From Flavihumibacter petaseus NBRC 106054 (GTDB taxonomy: Bacteria; Bacteroidota; Bacteroidia; Chitinophagales; Chitinophagaceae): a stretch of DNA of 64,000 nt. Location of the stretch: the NCBI RefSeq assembly GCF_000974785.1, contig NZ_BBWV01000002.1, forward strand, positions 310,001 through 374,000. Reading direction: 5' to 3'. This document shows, one piece after another, positions 51,537-60,960 of the stretch (its first letter is position 1; every line of letters starts with the position of its first letter). Below the pieces are notes generated by a model. That model searched no databases. It was given only the letters and a program-made list of their open reading frames with translations, and was not told where the DNA came from. The translations under genes were made by a program, and so were the position numbers.

Positions 51537-51635
51537 ATTGTAAAGTTGTCCCGTTTGGACCCATTGATGGTCCGGATAATCCTGTTGTCAGAAGTATACC
51601 GAATGTAATTTACGGGGAGATTAAAAAATCAGGCC

Positions 51636-52466
51636 ATGTTGTTAAAAGGAAAAAACGCAGTAGTATTCGGTGCAGCCGGATCGCTGGGTACCGCGCTCTC
51701 GAAAGCATTTGCCAAAGAAGGTGCAACGGTATATTTATCCGGGCGCCGTCTGCAGCCGGTTCAGGCGCTGACTGATGAGATCATAGCCGGTGGCGGAAAG
51801 GCATATGCTGACCAGGTGGATGCATTGGTGGCGGGAGAAGTGAATTCATATGTTGACCGGGTTGCAGCGCAGGCGGGCAGGATTGACCTGGCCATTAACC
51901 TGATCAGCCTGGAAGACAGGCAGAATATGTTACTCACCGAAATGGCGCCGGAGGATTTCGAAAGACCAGTACAACGGGCGACGCGTACCCATTTTCTTAC
52001 GGCAACGGCGGTAGCGCGTAAAATGATTCCCTTCCGATCCGGCGTGATCCTGTCACTGACTGCTACACCAGGTGGTATTGGTTATGCACTCACCGGTGGT
52101 TTCGGGCCGGCTTGCTGTGTGATGGAATCCTTCAGCCGGAACCTGGCTGCTGAGCTGGGGATCCACAATATCCGGGTGGTGAATATCAGGAGCGGGGGCT
52201 CGCCGGATTCCCGGGTATTCAGGGAAGCTATTGAACAGGGTGGGGACAGAACAGCGGCGTTTATTGACAAGATCAAAAATGATACGATGCTCAAGGCCAT
52301 GCCGCTGATGCAGGATATCGCTGATGCAGCGGTATTCCTGGCGTCAGACAAAGCATCCAGGATCACGGGGGTGACCCTGGATGTGACAGCCGGTACGACG
52401 GCTGCGCTGAATTATAAAATGACCGACATCGCTTTCCTGGAGGAGGAAGACAACCGCTGGCGTTAA
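51636..52466 (+). CDS. SDR-fold oxidoreductase lacking the YxxxK pair
   Basis: 276 residues. Rossmann fold with GAAGSLGTALSKAFAKEGA (cofactor loop GxxGxxG-like) and INLISLE after beta-4. The classical active-site pattern S-Y-xxx-K is not found: where YxxxK is expected the sequence is GGFGPACCVMESF, with Phe and Cys in the key positions. A recurring SDR group shows this replacement (G-G-F-x-x-A), probably with a changed mechanism. It overlaps the stop of the convergent T9SS gene by four bases. Confidence 0.8.
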   Translation: MLLKGKNAVVFGAAGSLGTALSKAFAKEGATVYLSGRRLQPVQALTDEIIAGGGKAYADQVDALVAGEVNSYVDRVAAQAGRIDLAINLISLEDRQNMLLTEMAPEDFERPVQRATRTHFLTATAVARKMIPFRSGVILSLTATPGGIGYALTGGFGPACCVMESFSRNLAAELGIHNIRVVNIRSGGSPDSRVFREAIEQGGDRTAAFIDKIKNDTMLKAMPLMQDIADAAVFLASDKASRITGVTLDVTAGTTAALNYKMTDIAFLEEEDNRWR

Positions 52467-55243
52467 TGCATGATGACCATCTTTTCCTGGTGGCTTTCAC
52501 CGTTTCTGAGGTTAACACGGATCAGGTAATTACCGGATGGCAAATTGCCTATCCAGAGTGAGCGGCGGGGTGTGCCGTCCCAGCCATCGCGCCAGGATTG
52601 CACCAGTCTGCCTTCTGTATCAAACAATTCGGCTGATGAGGGTTGCTCGTTGTGCTGTGCTGAAGATTGTATTTGTATCCATGAAGTTGCCGGATTGGGG
52701 TAGATGCGGAAAGTGTGGACAGGTGGTGTTCCCGGGGTTGCTTCCCTCAGCGCACTATATCCTTCCAGTGTAATGCTGGCCAGCATGGCAGTATAGGTTT
52801 GTAGCGCTGCATGACCGATCATGATCAATTGATTGCTGAACAGCTTAGTATCCGTAATGGATTCCCGACCGGATGCGAAAGAGACTGCACTTTTTCCGTT
52901 AGTGCCAAAGCTGTTGTCTATTGTGCCATTAGGAAGTAAGCGCAGGTTGACCATTTCATTTTCATATAACGCGCGGTCTAAACAGGTGAAGAGCAGTTTT
53001 CCGTGATCTTCATTAATATCTATTCCACTAGCCTGTTCATTGGTAAGTGTTGCCTGGAAAAGCCCCTGGTTGGCAAATCCGGTCGCCCGGGTTCCATTGC
53101 TGTTAAATTTGAGGAGTGCAGCGCTGGTATGATACCCAGCATCGTAACCGTTTACACCGGCTATAAACAGGGAGTTGTCCGATTGTACCAGTGCGCCAAG
53201 CGGATTGAATTCTACGGTTCCGGTGGCGATGGGTTTGATCCCCTGTTGGTACGCCGGATCTGGCTTGCCATTTTCCAGCAAGCGGGTAATACCCAGCCGC
53301 CGGCTGCTTTCGGTGATGGACAAGGTGACCACGATGATCTTTCCATCCCGTTGTTGCCGCAGCAGGTGCATGTCATCATAGAAGGTTTCGAGATCGATAT
53401 TGGTAAAGCCACCTGTTCCGAAATTCCAGTCGCGGCTGCCATCTGCCCTGAGGCACCAGGCTTGAACATCCCTTCCGTTGAGTCCTGTATTATACTCCTT
53501 TTCGTAGGCAAAGCCAATGAGGATGCGGTTATCGCGCAATACCCTGAGCTGTACATCCCGCGACAAGGGAGGAAGTTGCACCTGGACGTCACCGTTAGTT
53601 CCCCAGGTATTTTGCAGCTGGCCGGCATTGGTGTATTTTCTGATGTGTAGGATTGAGGGATCTGCCGCAGTACTGCTGCCCTGCAGACGCCAGAACAGGA
53701 AATGGCTGGTGCCCGCAGGATCAATACCCGCATTGTATTGGTCCATGGGTATGGTTAATGTACCGTTGTTGGCAAATGTTTTGATATCTCCACCTGCAGT
53801 ATTGATTGCCTTGATCAGGTATTTCGGTTGACCGCCGTTAAATATGATTTGCCCGACAAGTACACCAGTTTCACCCAGTTTGATGCAACTGGTCCATCGG
53901 GAAGGTTGAAATGGCAGATTCACGGTCACGAATCCATCCTGGTCATAATAACGGTCCGGTACGCCCGAAGGGTTGATCTTGCCCAGTACAAAATTGATAC
54001 CTGTTGTTCCGGAACCGGTGATCATGAGGTTTTTGCGGGGTGTCAGAGCGATATCATAATAGTAATTGTCGGGGTATTGGTCCAGTTGCAGCCACCCGGT
54101 AAGGTTGAATTGCGGGTCGGGATTTCCGGAAGGTGTGAGGCGTACAATACGCCCCTGTACCGGGTAACTCATCAGCAGGGAAAACCGGCCGTCTTCATCT
54201 GTTACGCCTTTGGAAACGGCACCCGTGAACGGGAGGGAAACTAGTTTCGTCCAGTTGGATACAGCAAAGTCGGGTGTGCCGTTTTGTTTCAGCAGGCTGA
54301 ACCGGAGGGGTGCGTCATCATTGTGTGTTGAAGTGATTACACAGTAACCACCGTATTTCCGGAAGCCTGCAGCACTGATCTTGTCACCGGAAAGGAAGCC
54401 ATTTAAATTCTGTACGCCGGCGTTACCAAAACTATTATCCTGTGTGCCGTCTGCATTCAGCCGGATGAGTAATTTTTTGTAGGGACCACCATCGCTCGGG
54501 TTATCGTTCAGTGCGATCAGGAATTTGCCATCAGGCTGCCGGCTGATGGCAACCAGGAACAGCTGAACACTTTCCTGACCAACGGGCAATTCGAACATGC
54601 CGTAGTTGGGTAAAGCGGGGTCATAGTCTCCCGATGCGGATAAGGTCAGTACGAACAATCGACTCTGGAGATATTCCTGCTGGTGGAAGATGACCATCAG
54701 TTTTCCGTTGGGAAGTTTCGTGATGTACTGTGGTTGGATGGAATTTCGGATGGGGAATATTTTTTTGATGCCTTTGTCTCCGAAATTATTGTCCCATTTC
54801 CCCTGCGGGTTGAGTTTTCCCAACACGAAATCACTGGTGTAATAGTCGACGCCAAAACCGGGTTCAATTTGATTGAATCCCGCGAACAGTACAGAGCCGT
54901 CGGGTTGCAGGAAATGCGCGCGGCCACCGAAGTTGAAGCAGTCCGAAAAGCCTTTGTTACCATATTGTGGTAAAGCAAAGCCATCGCCGGAACGTTTGTA
55001 AATGCCGATACCTCCGGCCATGCGGATCGTCGTATAGGTGTCGGCATTGTCATTCATCATGATGTCTTCTACCGTAACTGGATCGGAGGTGCTGCCGGGC
55101 ACATAATCCAACCGAAACCCGTTGTTGCCAAATGCGGTGTTGAGCGATCCCGGCTGTGCTTGCAACAGAATAGGTACAGCAACGAAACATAGCGCCAGAC
55201 ACTGAAAGCGAATTGCGCAGCGGTAGGAAAGGTTACGTTTCAT
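52463..55243 (-). CDS. Delta-60 repeat protein with T9SS sorting domain, copy 1
   Basis: 926 residues with an N-terminal signal peptide (CLALCFVAVPILLQAQ). The body contains many units of the delta-60 type (for example LNADGTQDNSFGNAGV, LNPQGKWDNNFGDKGI, LLPNGTIDNSFGTNGK), each of about 55-60 residues and predicted to form a beta-propeller-like array. The C-terminus (FRIYPNPATSWIQIQSSA to GNYLIRVNLRNGESHQEKMVIMH) is a type A T9SS sorting signal. Surface-exposed, no enzymatic motif. It is a close paralogue of the next upstream gene and has exactly the same length. Confidence 0.9.
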   Translation of the reverse strand: MKRNLSYRCAIRFQCLALCFVAVPILLQAQPGSLNTAFGNNGFRLDYVPGSTSDPVTVEDIMMNDNADTYTTIRMAGGIGIYKRSGDGFALPQYGNKGFSDCFNFGGRAHFLQPDGSVLFAGFNQIEPGFGVDYYTSDFVLGKLNPQGKWDNNFGDKGIKKIFPIRNSIQPQYITKLPNGKLMVIFHQQEYLQSRLFVLTLSASGDYDPALPNYGMFELPVGQESVQLFLVAISRQPDGKFLIALNDNPSDGGPYKKLLIRLNADGTQDNSFGNAGVQNLNGFLSGDKISAAGFRKYGGYCVITSTHNDDAPLRFSLLKQNGTPDFAVSNWTKLVSLPFTGAVSKGVTDEDGRFSLLMSYPVQGRIVRLTPSGNPDPQFNLTGWLQLDQYPDNYYYDIALTPRKNLMITGSGTTGINFVLGKINPSGVPDRYYDQDGFVTVNLPFQPSRWTSCIKLGETGVLVGQIIFNGGQPKYLIKAINTAGGDIKTFANNGTLTIPMDQYNAGIDPAGTSHFLFWRLQGSSTAADPSILHIRKYTNAGQLQNTWGTNGDVQVQLPPLSRDVQLRVLRDNRILIGFAYEKEYNTGLNGRDVQAWCLRADGSRDWNFGTGGFTNIDLETFYDDMHLLRQQRDGKIIVVTLSITESSRRLGITRLLENGKPDPAYQQGIKPIATGTVEFNPLGALVQSDNSLFIAGVNGYDAGYHTSAALLKFNSNGTRATGFANQGLFQATLTNEQASGIDINEDHGKLLFTCLDRALYENEMVNLRLLPNGTIDNSFGTNGKSAVSFASGRESITDTKLFSNQLIMIGHAALQTYTAMLASITLEGYSALREATPGTPPVHTFRIYPNPATSWIQIQSSAQHNEQPSSAELFDTEGRLVQSWRDGWDGTPRRSLWIGNLPSGNYLIRVNLRNGESHQEKMVIMH

Positions 55244-55287
55244 GCGAAAAGTTTTTGAGTTGATTTTTTTTTAACAGCTGCTGCCAA

Positions 55288-58068
55288 TCAGTGCAGGATC
55301 ACGATTTTTTCCTGCCGGCTTTCGTCATTGCTGAACCTGACGCGCATCAGGTAGTTGCCGGCGGGTATGTTGCCAATGTATAGGGCGCGGCGCGGGATGT
55401 TTTCCCAGCCGTTTTTCCATTGTTGAACCAGGCGTCCTTCTGCGTCGAACAATTCGGCGGAGGTGGGGTGGAGCGCAGGGTTGCCTGAAATTTCCAGTTG
55501 AATCCAGGTGGTGGCCGGATTGGGGTAAATGCGGAAGGTTTTTGTGGCAGGAGCAGCGGGTGCTGATTCTCTTAATGCACTGTATCCTTCCAGCGCAATG
55601 CTGGCCAGCATAGGCGTGATGATCTGCGTAGCGGCACTCCCTATCATGATCAATTGGTCCGAAAACAATTTGGTGTCAGTCACCGATTCAAAGCCTGTGG
55701 AGTAGGATATCGTGCTGCTTCCATCGATGCCGAAACTTTTGTCCGGCTTGCCATTTGCCAGCAGCCGGAAATGGATGATTTCGCCATAAGGCACTGTTCT
55801 GTCGATACAGGTAAACAGCAGTTTTCCGTGGTCATCATTGATGTCAAGTCCAGATCCGTAGTCCTGTGAAATTGGTGCTACAAAAATACCCTGGTTGGCA
55901 AACTCAGTGGCGCGTGTACCGTTTTCGCGGAACTTCAACAATGCGGCAGCATGAAAGTGATTCCCTGCATAGGCACTGTCACCTGCGATGAACAGGGAAT
56001 TGTCAGCCAGCAGGAGGGCGCCGCCTATCCTGAATTCGGAGCTATACTGGTTGGTCTCCCGGATGCCCTGCACATAGGCGGGATCAGGCTTTCCATTCTC
56101 CAGCAGTCGGGTGATGGCCAGCCTGGGATTATCTTCCGTCCATGCGTTGCTGATGACGAGGATTTTCCCGTCTTTTTGTTGCCGGAACATTTCGATTTCA
56201 TCCTGGAAGTCTTTCAGGTTAATGGTTACTGTTCCGCCATCACCAAAATTCCAGTCCCGGCTGCCATCCGGTTTGAGGCACCAGATTTTTGCATCTCTTG
56301 TGTAACGGGTCACCGCGTCATCATTGTCAACAGAGAAGCCAACCAGGATGCGGTTGTCGCGCAATACCCGCAGCACTATACTGATAGCCTTATCGGGGAG
56401 CTGTACCAGGCGCTCGCCATTGTTTCCCCATCGCAGGTCTTGTTGCCCGTTGTTGGTATAACGTTTAATGGTTACGACAGAAGGGCTGGTGGTGGAATAG
56501 TAATACGGGGAATGCCAGAACAGGAAATGGTTGTTGCCATAGGGGATGATACTGGTGGCTGCCAGTTGTTCCGGCAAGGGAATCAACAGGGAACCCCTGT
56601 TACCGAAGGATTTGATGTCTTTCCCTTCCGTATCCACTGCTTTGATCAGAAAACCGGGCTGTCCGTTGGTGGTGACGGTGGCTCCGGCAAGCAGACCCTT
56701 TTCGCCCAGTTTGATGCAGGCCTTCCATTCTGTTGACTGGAAAGGAAACGTCACCGCTACATACCCATCCCTGTCATAATAACGGTCTGGTATACCTGAA
56801 GGGGTGATCTTGCCGAGCATGAAGTTTGTTCCGGGTGTTCCCGATCCTGCCACCATCAGGTTTTTTCGTGGTGTCAGTGCAATGCTGTAATACCAGTCGT
56901 TGGGAAATTGGTTCAGCTGCAGCCAGCCGGTGCCGTTAAACTGCATGTCCGGGATGCCTTTTTCATCGAGTTTGACCAGGTAATGCAGGCCATAACTACC
57001 CATCAGGAGGGAAAACCTGCCATTGTCATCTGTGAGTCCGTCGATAACCGGGCTGGTAAAGGGCAGGGATACCAGCTTTGTCCAGTTTGGATTGTTGCTT
57101 GCCGGACTGCCGTTGGGAAGCAGCCTGCTAAAGCGGAGTGGGGAGTCATCGTTGAGGGAGGACGTGAGTACGATATATCCGCCATATTTCCGGAAGCCGG
57201 CGGCACTGATTTTGCCATCGGGAATAAAGGCGTCCAGGTACTGAATACCTGCATTACCGAATGCGGGATCAGGGCTGCCATCCTGGTTGATGCGGATCAG
57301 GATTTTGCGGGTAGTGCCATCCATCTGGTTGTCATTGAGGGCAATCAGCGATTTGCCGTCCTGCTGCTGGTTGATGGAAACCACGAACAGCTGTGCACTT
57401 CCCTGTCCAACGGCCAATTCGGTTATGCCGAAATTGGGAAGTGCAGGGTCATAATCGCCTTCCGCAGAAAGCACTACGGTGAAGAGTTTGCTGTTGCCGT
57501 ATTCCTGCTGGTGCAGCATCACCAGCAATTTTCCATTGGGCAGTTTGCCCAGGTATTCCGGTTGTATGGTATTAACGAGCGGAAATATATTCCGGATACC
57601 GCGGGTGCCGTATTGGTTGTCTATTTTGCCCTGGGGCGTCAGTTTTCCCAGAACGAAATCACCTGTATTGGTGCCGGAAAAGTATTCTTCTATGCCCAGG
57701 AAACCAGCAAACAAAGCCGACCCGTCAGCAAGCAGGAGATGTGCATCACGACCGAAACTGAAACAGTCGGAAAATCCTTTGGTTCCATATCCGGCGGAAG
57801 GTGTGCCGTCTCCGGATCGTTTATACAGACCGGTTCCGCCAGCCATGGCGAATACCGAGTAGGTGTCTGCGTTGTTGTTTACCAGGATGTCATCAATGGT
57901 GGTATTGTTACTCTGTTCGCCAGGAATATAATCCAGCCGGAAACCATTGTTGGCGAAACGGGGATTCAGAGATCCCGGCTGTGCGTAGAGTAAAGCGGGT
58001 AAAAAAGAAAGCAAAACAAGGAAGTTGTTGCGCAGCAACATGCGCAGGAAGGATAAGTTTAGGTTCAT
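55288..58068 (-). CDS. Delta-60 repeat protein with T9SS sorting domain, copy 2
   Basis: 926 residues: signal peptide (LRNNFLVLLSFLPALLYAQ), delta-60 units (INQDGSPDPAFGNAGI, LTPQGKIDNQYGTRGI, LLANGKPDKSFGIDGS) and a type A sorting domain (FRIYPNPATTWIQLEIS to GNYLMRVRFSNDESRQEKIVILH). It aligns with copy 1 throughout, for example PGSLNxxFxNNGFRLDY at the start and GLDIN-DHGKLLFTC-DR near the end. This shows tandem gene duplication followed by divergence. First of the two genes on this strand, with 44 bases between them. Confidence 0.9.
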   Translation of the reverse strand: MNLNLSFLRMLLRNNFLVLLSFLPALLYAQPGSLNPRFANNGFRLDYIPGEQSNNTTIDDILVNNNADTYSVFAMAGGTGLYKRSGDGTPSAGYGTKGFSDCFSFGRDAHLLLADGSALFAGFLGIEEYFSGTNTGDFVLGKLTPQGKIDNQYGTRGIRNIFPLVNTIQPEYLGKLPNGKLLVMLHQQEYGNSKLFTVVLSAEGDYDPALPNFGITELAVGQGSAQLFVVSINQQQDGKSLIALNDNQMDGTTRKILIRINQDGSPDPAFGNAGIQYLDAFIPDGKISAAGFRKYGGYIVLTSSLNDDSPLRFSRLLPNGSPASNNPNWTKLVSLPFTSPVIDGLTDDNGRFSLLMGSYGLHYLVKLDEKGIPDMQFNGTGWLQLNQFPNDWYYSIALTPRKNLMVAGSGTPGTNFMLGKITPSGIPDRYYDRDGYVAVTFPFQSTEWKACIKLGEKGLLAGATVTTNGQPGFLIKAVDTEGKDIKSFGNRGSLLIPLPEQLAATSIIPYGNNHFLFWHSPYYYSTTSPSVVTIKRYTNNGQQDLRWGNNGERLVQLPDKAISIVLRVLRDNRILVGFSVDNDDAVTRYTRDAKIWCLKPDGSRDWNFGDGGTVTINLKDFQDEIEMFRQQKDGKILVISNAWTEDNPRLAITRLLENGKPDPAYVQGIRETNQYSSEFRIGGALLLADNSLFIAGDSAYAGNHFHAAALLKFRENGTRATEFANQGIFVAPISQDYGSGLDINDDHGKLLFTCIDRTVPYGEIIHFRLLANGKPDKSFGIDGSSTISYSTGFESVTDTKLFSDQLIMIGSAATQIITPMLASIALEGYSALRESAPAAPATKTFRIYPNPATTWIQLEISGNPALHPTSAELFDAEGRLVQQWKNGWENIPRRALYIGNIPAGNYLMRVRFSNDESRQEKIVILH

Positions 58069-58233
58069 GCCTGGTTATTTTGAGGATGAAAGTGGCAGGC
58101 CGGAAAATAAAGGCAGGATTTTTGGGTAGGAAGTTTTGAGATAGGCCCGGATCCGGCCAACAAATCTACGGCCGTCTTTATTACAGGAAAACGGGAAAAT
58201 TCCCGTACCCTCAAACTTTGTTAACTTTATCAC

Positions 58234-58620
58234 ATGGTTACACTCGAGCAGATCAAAGCGGCTCATGCGAAGGTGAAAACCGGAGCAGATTTCCCCGCTT
58301 ATACGCGTCAGCTGACCTTACTTGGCCTTACGCATTATACTGTTGAAGTGCGGGATGGCAGTGCCACCTATTTCGGGCCGAACCAGGAACCGATTCACGC
58401 CACACCCCTTTATGCGCCAATCGATATCAAAACGCCGGGTGATCCGGCCAGGTTAAAGCAGGCCCTGGAAAGGCATCAGAAGGGGCTGACCGATTATCTT
58501 GCCTTCTGTGTGCAGGCGGCTGATGCCGGGGTAGAACGCTGGACTACCTACCTCCTGGAAAAGGAAGTGCGTTATATTGACACTACAGAAGAAGTATTGT
58601 TGCGCGAACCGATTCCCTGA
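58234..58620 (+). CDS. DUF1398 family protein
   Basis: 128 residues: MVTLEQIKAAHAKVKTGADFPAYTRQL, then LTHYTVEVRDGSATYFG and QALERHQKGLTDYLAFCVQAADAGVERW are the family pattern. DUF1398 proteins are small cytosolic proteins of unknown function sometimes annotated as phage-envelope-like. A -7-like box TAACTTTA lies at 58218-58225, giving a very short leader. This is the last gene with the composition of the main chromosome before the cassette region. Confidence 0.85.
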   Translation: MVTLEQIKAAHAKVKTGADFPAYTRQLTLLGLTHYTVEVRDGSATYFGPNQEPIHATPLYAPIDIKTPGDPARLKQALERHQKGLTDYLAFCVQAADAGVERWTTYLLEKEVRYIDTTEEVLLREPIP

Positions 58621-58661
58621 TAGGTTGAGTTTCAGATCCGGGTAAAATCCGGAGTGGCAAT

Positions 58662-58692
58662 CTGTGCCGCTTCGGCAAGCTATGTAGGCACA
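58662..58692. other. Hairpin at the edge of the cassette region
   Basis: CTGTGCC pairs with GGCACAG across a structured loop that includes GCCG-ctt-CGGC. No T-run follows. It may mark the outer boundary of the array or terminate the DUF1398 gene weakly. Confidence 0.4.
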
Positions 58693-58779
58693 GCATTGAG
58701 TCGAGCTGTACAGTCAGAAGCAGGGGCAGGAACTCCTTTTTGAAAAAAAAGTGTTCACAAGTGGCTGTGCATTGATGCA

Positions 58780-58803
58780 ATTGCGCAATGAACATTGCGC
58801 AAT
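58780..58803. repeat. Doubled palindrome
   Basis: ATTGCGCAAT, itself a perfect palindrome, occurs twice four bases apart (58780-58789 and 58794-58803). It lies in the 271-base gene-free stretch between the DUF1398 gene and the first cassette gene and may be a protein-binding site. Confidence 0.7.
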
Positions 58804-58891
58804 ATTTTTAATTGAAGATCAGTTGTTTGAATTAGTATCCGGATTGCGGCTATTTGCTTATTTTACATAAATACAAATGTTAGCAGCAAGC

Positions 58892-59377
58892 ATGACGACG
58901 ACCCTGAATTACATATCAGACGTTGGATTTACGTTGAATTCTGTACCAATTAATTGGTTCACCACCCGTGCCGATGTAAGAAGACTAATCAACCTTCCAT
59001 TTAAAGACATGGACAGCACCATTGACATTGGGGACAATCAGACAATTGAAAGCAGACGTGACGTTTATCAAAATATTAACGGTGGCGAAAACTATTTCTT
59101 TTTAAACTATAATGCGGACAATGTCTTGACTGAGGTCGAAGTTCATTGGGGCGTTGACATTTTCGTTAAAGAAGTTGCTCTCAATTTTAAAAGTCATATC
59201 CAAGACAATGTTAACGCTCTAAAGAAGCTGACTGACAACTTTAAGGAAATTGAGCCTGGTAATTATTTATTCTCAGACTTAAAGCTAACTATCGCCGACG
59301 CTGAATCATGTGGTGGTGACGGCCATGAACTAAGATACTTTTATGCGTCAACCGACATAGCGCATTTGAACGAATAG
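58892..59377 (+). CDS. Cassette gene 1: hypothetical protein
   Basis: 161 residues from ATG 58892. No signal peptide, Asp/Asn-rich, with FNSHIQ-like and GGDGHELRYFY segments, and no family that I recognise. The earlier ATG at 58877 overlaps the cassette boundary GTTAGCAGC (58879-58887), so the later start is preferred. Codon use and composition are visibly AT-richer than in the genes before 58.6 kb. The size and charge resemble immunity proteins or SUKH-like small proteins, but that is only an impression. It is flanked by GTTAGCAGC and its exact reverse complement GCTGCTAAC (59383-59391). Confidence 0.65.
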   Translation: MTTTLNYISDVGFTLNSVPINWFTTRADVRRLINLPFKDMDSTIDIGDNQTIESRRDVYQNINGGENYFFLNYNADNVLTEVEVHWGVDIFVKEVALNFKSHIQDNVNALKKLTDNFKEIEPGNYLFSDLKLTIADAESCGGDGHELRYFYASTDIAHLNE

Positions 59378-59380
59378 TGC

Positions 59381-59586
59381 CTGCTGCTAACATCGCATTG
59401 GCAATATGCGGGGGCGACGAATAAATCTTGTTCGACAGTAACACGGATTAATTGTAGTTCTAGCTTTCCGGATCACAGATGAGCTTTGGAATATACTCTC
59501 AGCTGTATATCTTTACCCGGCTGACGTTCCAGCAGGACGAAACACGGAATACCCGTACATCGCCAATACGCGGACGTAAGCGGCAA
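59381..59586. repeat. attC-like site 1 (between cassettes 1 and 2)
   Basis: The left half (CTAACATCGCATTGGCAAT region, 59381-59410) is an imperfect inverted match of the right half (CATCGCCAATACGCGG and GTAAGCGGCA, 59559-59585). The middle holds GGGGGCGACGAATAAATC (59410-59427), which recurs at 62030-62047. This is the layout of an attC site, though the core is TGCTAAC/GTAAGCG rather than canonical RYYYAAC/GTTRRRY and the length of about 205 bp is at the upper limit. Confidence 0.6.
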
Positions 59587-59589
59587 CCT

Positions 59590-60210
59590 ATGAAGCGTTT
59601 CAAAATCAACAACATTATGAATTTTGAATTAGCGGAGGACATCAGCGAACTTTTATCCACCAATAAACTTGATGATGCAATATTACTTGCGGAAACAAAA
59701 TTAAAGGAGCAAGTTTCAACCGACTTCAACAAACTTTTAGGTCAGGATTTGCTCCACCAAACAGACAAATTGGTTGACTTCTTCTCGGACTTTTGCGAAT
59801 CAGTGATTAGTAACCTCGACCTAAAAGCAATCTATGCAGAAATGAACGGTTTTACAATCAATTGCGACCTATGGTTTCTTGACTTATTCGCTTATGATAA
59901 AGTTGGCGGGACTGACGACACAGACTGGCTTGCTGACTGGGAAGAAGGCAATTCAACAACAAATAGCTTTCCATTGACAGGTTACGAAGAGTTACAAAAG
60001 ACCTATCAGGACTATATGGACAATCAAAAATATAAGGACAGTCAAATACAAGCAGCAAGCGATGTGGCAGAACTTTTAATAGTGCTGCGACTGCAAGAAT
60101 TAGTAAGGGCAGCGACAGAAGTAGCAAAAAACAAAAACTTATTTTGGGCGACCATTCCAGTATTTGCATCAGCACACGACTATTATGACACAGTCTACAA
60201 AGCAAATTAA
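59590..60210 (+). CDS. Cassette gene 2: hypothetical protein
   Basis: 206 residues from ATG 59590, or 197 from ATG 59617 (MNFELAEDISELL), which looks like the more natural N-terminus. Helical, acidic, with FFSDFCESVISNLD and LWFLDLFAYDKVGGTDDTDWLADWEEG; the latter resembles segments of small immunity or regulatory proteins. I recognise no family. AT-rich. Its left boundary GTAAGCGGC (59576-59584) nearly matches its right boundary GCCGCTAAC (60241-60249) in reverse (8 of 9). Confidence 0.6.
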   Translation: MKRFKINNIMNFELAEDISELLSTNKLDDAILLAETKLKEQVSTDFNKLLGQDLLHQTDKLVDFFSDFCESVISNLDLKAIYAEMNGFTINCDLWFLDLFAYDKVGGTDDTDWLADWEEGNSTTNSFPLTGYEELQKTYQDYMDNQKYKDSQIQAASDVAELLIVLRLQELVRAATEVAKNKNLFWATIPVFASAHDYYDTVYKAN

Positions 60211-60235
60211 GCAGACAAAATTCGTTTGAGAACTT

Positions 60236-60441
60236 TGGCAGCCGCTAACAGGCGGTTTGGCAATATGGCGTAGTGACGAATATTTGCTCAACATTTTGTT
60301 CGCTATTTGGCTTCAGTTCCAACCGACGAATAACGCCGAGCAGTAGAATAAGCAATGAGCTTTTATTTATAAATTTAACAACGGTTATGGGCTGACGATT
60401 ATCAAATTCCGCCACATCACCAAGCCGTGTCCGTTGCCTGC
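60236..60441. repeat. attC-like site 2 (between cassettes 2 and 3)
   Basis: The left half (GCCGCTAACAGGCGGTTTGG and CAATATGGCG, 60241-60270) is an imperfect inverted match of the right half (CGCCACATCACCAAGCCG then GTTGCCTGC, 60410-60441). TTGGCAATATGG is shared with site 1 (TTGGCAATATGC). CGGTTATGGGC-GACG at 60382-60397 recurs at 60968-60983. About 205 bp. Confidence 0.6.
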
Positions 60442-60459
60442 AATTTTGAGAGACACAAC

Positions 60460-60960
60460 ATGCGACTCATTAGAAAATTAATATCAAACCTGTTATTTCT
60501 CCTCCCATTTTTCACCCAAGGACAATCTCAAGACAAAGTCATAGACATTTTTCAATTAAAGCAAACCTCATTTTTTAAAGAAACTAATAGTTTTAAGTCC
60601 GACTCGACCTTTACAATCCGACAAAAAGTATTCTATAATGAACCTTATAAAAAAGACGAAGAATATTCTCACCTATTGACAATCACAATTTTCGACAATT
60701 CTAAATTAGACTCAACAAATACATTTAACTTAGAAAAAGATGCTTCTGCAATTACATGCTCTTATGACAAATCCTCAGTTTGGAATTGGCACGCCGAAAA
60801 GACATCCATTAGCGGACAAGTGACAATAATATCAAAGACTGCAAAAAAAGCAAAATTGAAATTTGAAATCACAGTTTTAGACTCATCACATCAGACAAAA
60901 TTAGTTTATACCGGCATTAGGACTTTCAATAGGGTTAAAACAATTAATAATCTATATTGA
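60460..60960 (+). CDS. Cassette gene 3: secreted hypothetical protein
   Basis: 166 residues from ATG 60460 (MRLIRKLISNLLFLLPFFTQGQS), with a cleavable signal peptide. The rest is beta-rich and polar with a lysine-rich KTAKKAKLKFEITVLDS stretch. No known family. AT-rich and different in codon use from the flanking chromosome. Bounded on the left by site 2 and on the right by site 3. Confidence 0.6.
   Translation: MRLIRKLISNLLFLLPFFTQGQSQDKVIDIFQLKQTSFFKETNSFKSDSTFTIRQKVFYNEPYKKDEEYSHLLTITIFDNSKLDSTNTFNLEKDASAITCSYDKSSVWNWHAEKTSISGQVTIISKTAKKAKLKFEITVLDSSHQTKLVYTGIRTFNRVKTINNLY

Noticed and set aside
56908-57993. Open frame of 361 codons on the plus strand
   Set aside because: Shadow of the delta-60 protein gene on the minus strand; the repetitive coding sequence produces long antisense frames.
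58234-58620. Prophage remnant, because DUF1398 proteins are sometimes called phage envelope proteins
   Set aside because: No other phage gene, integrase or attachment site is visible; the name in databases is weakly founded.
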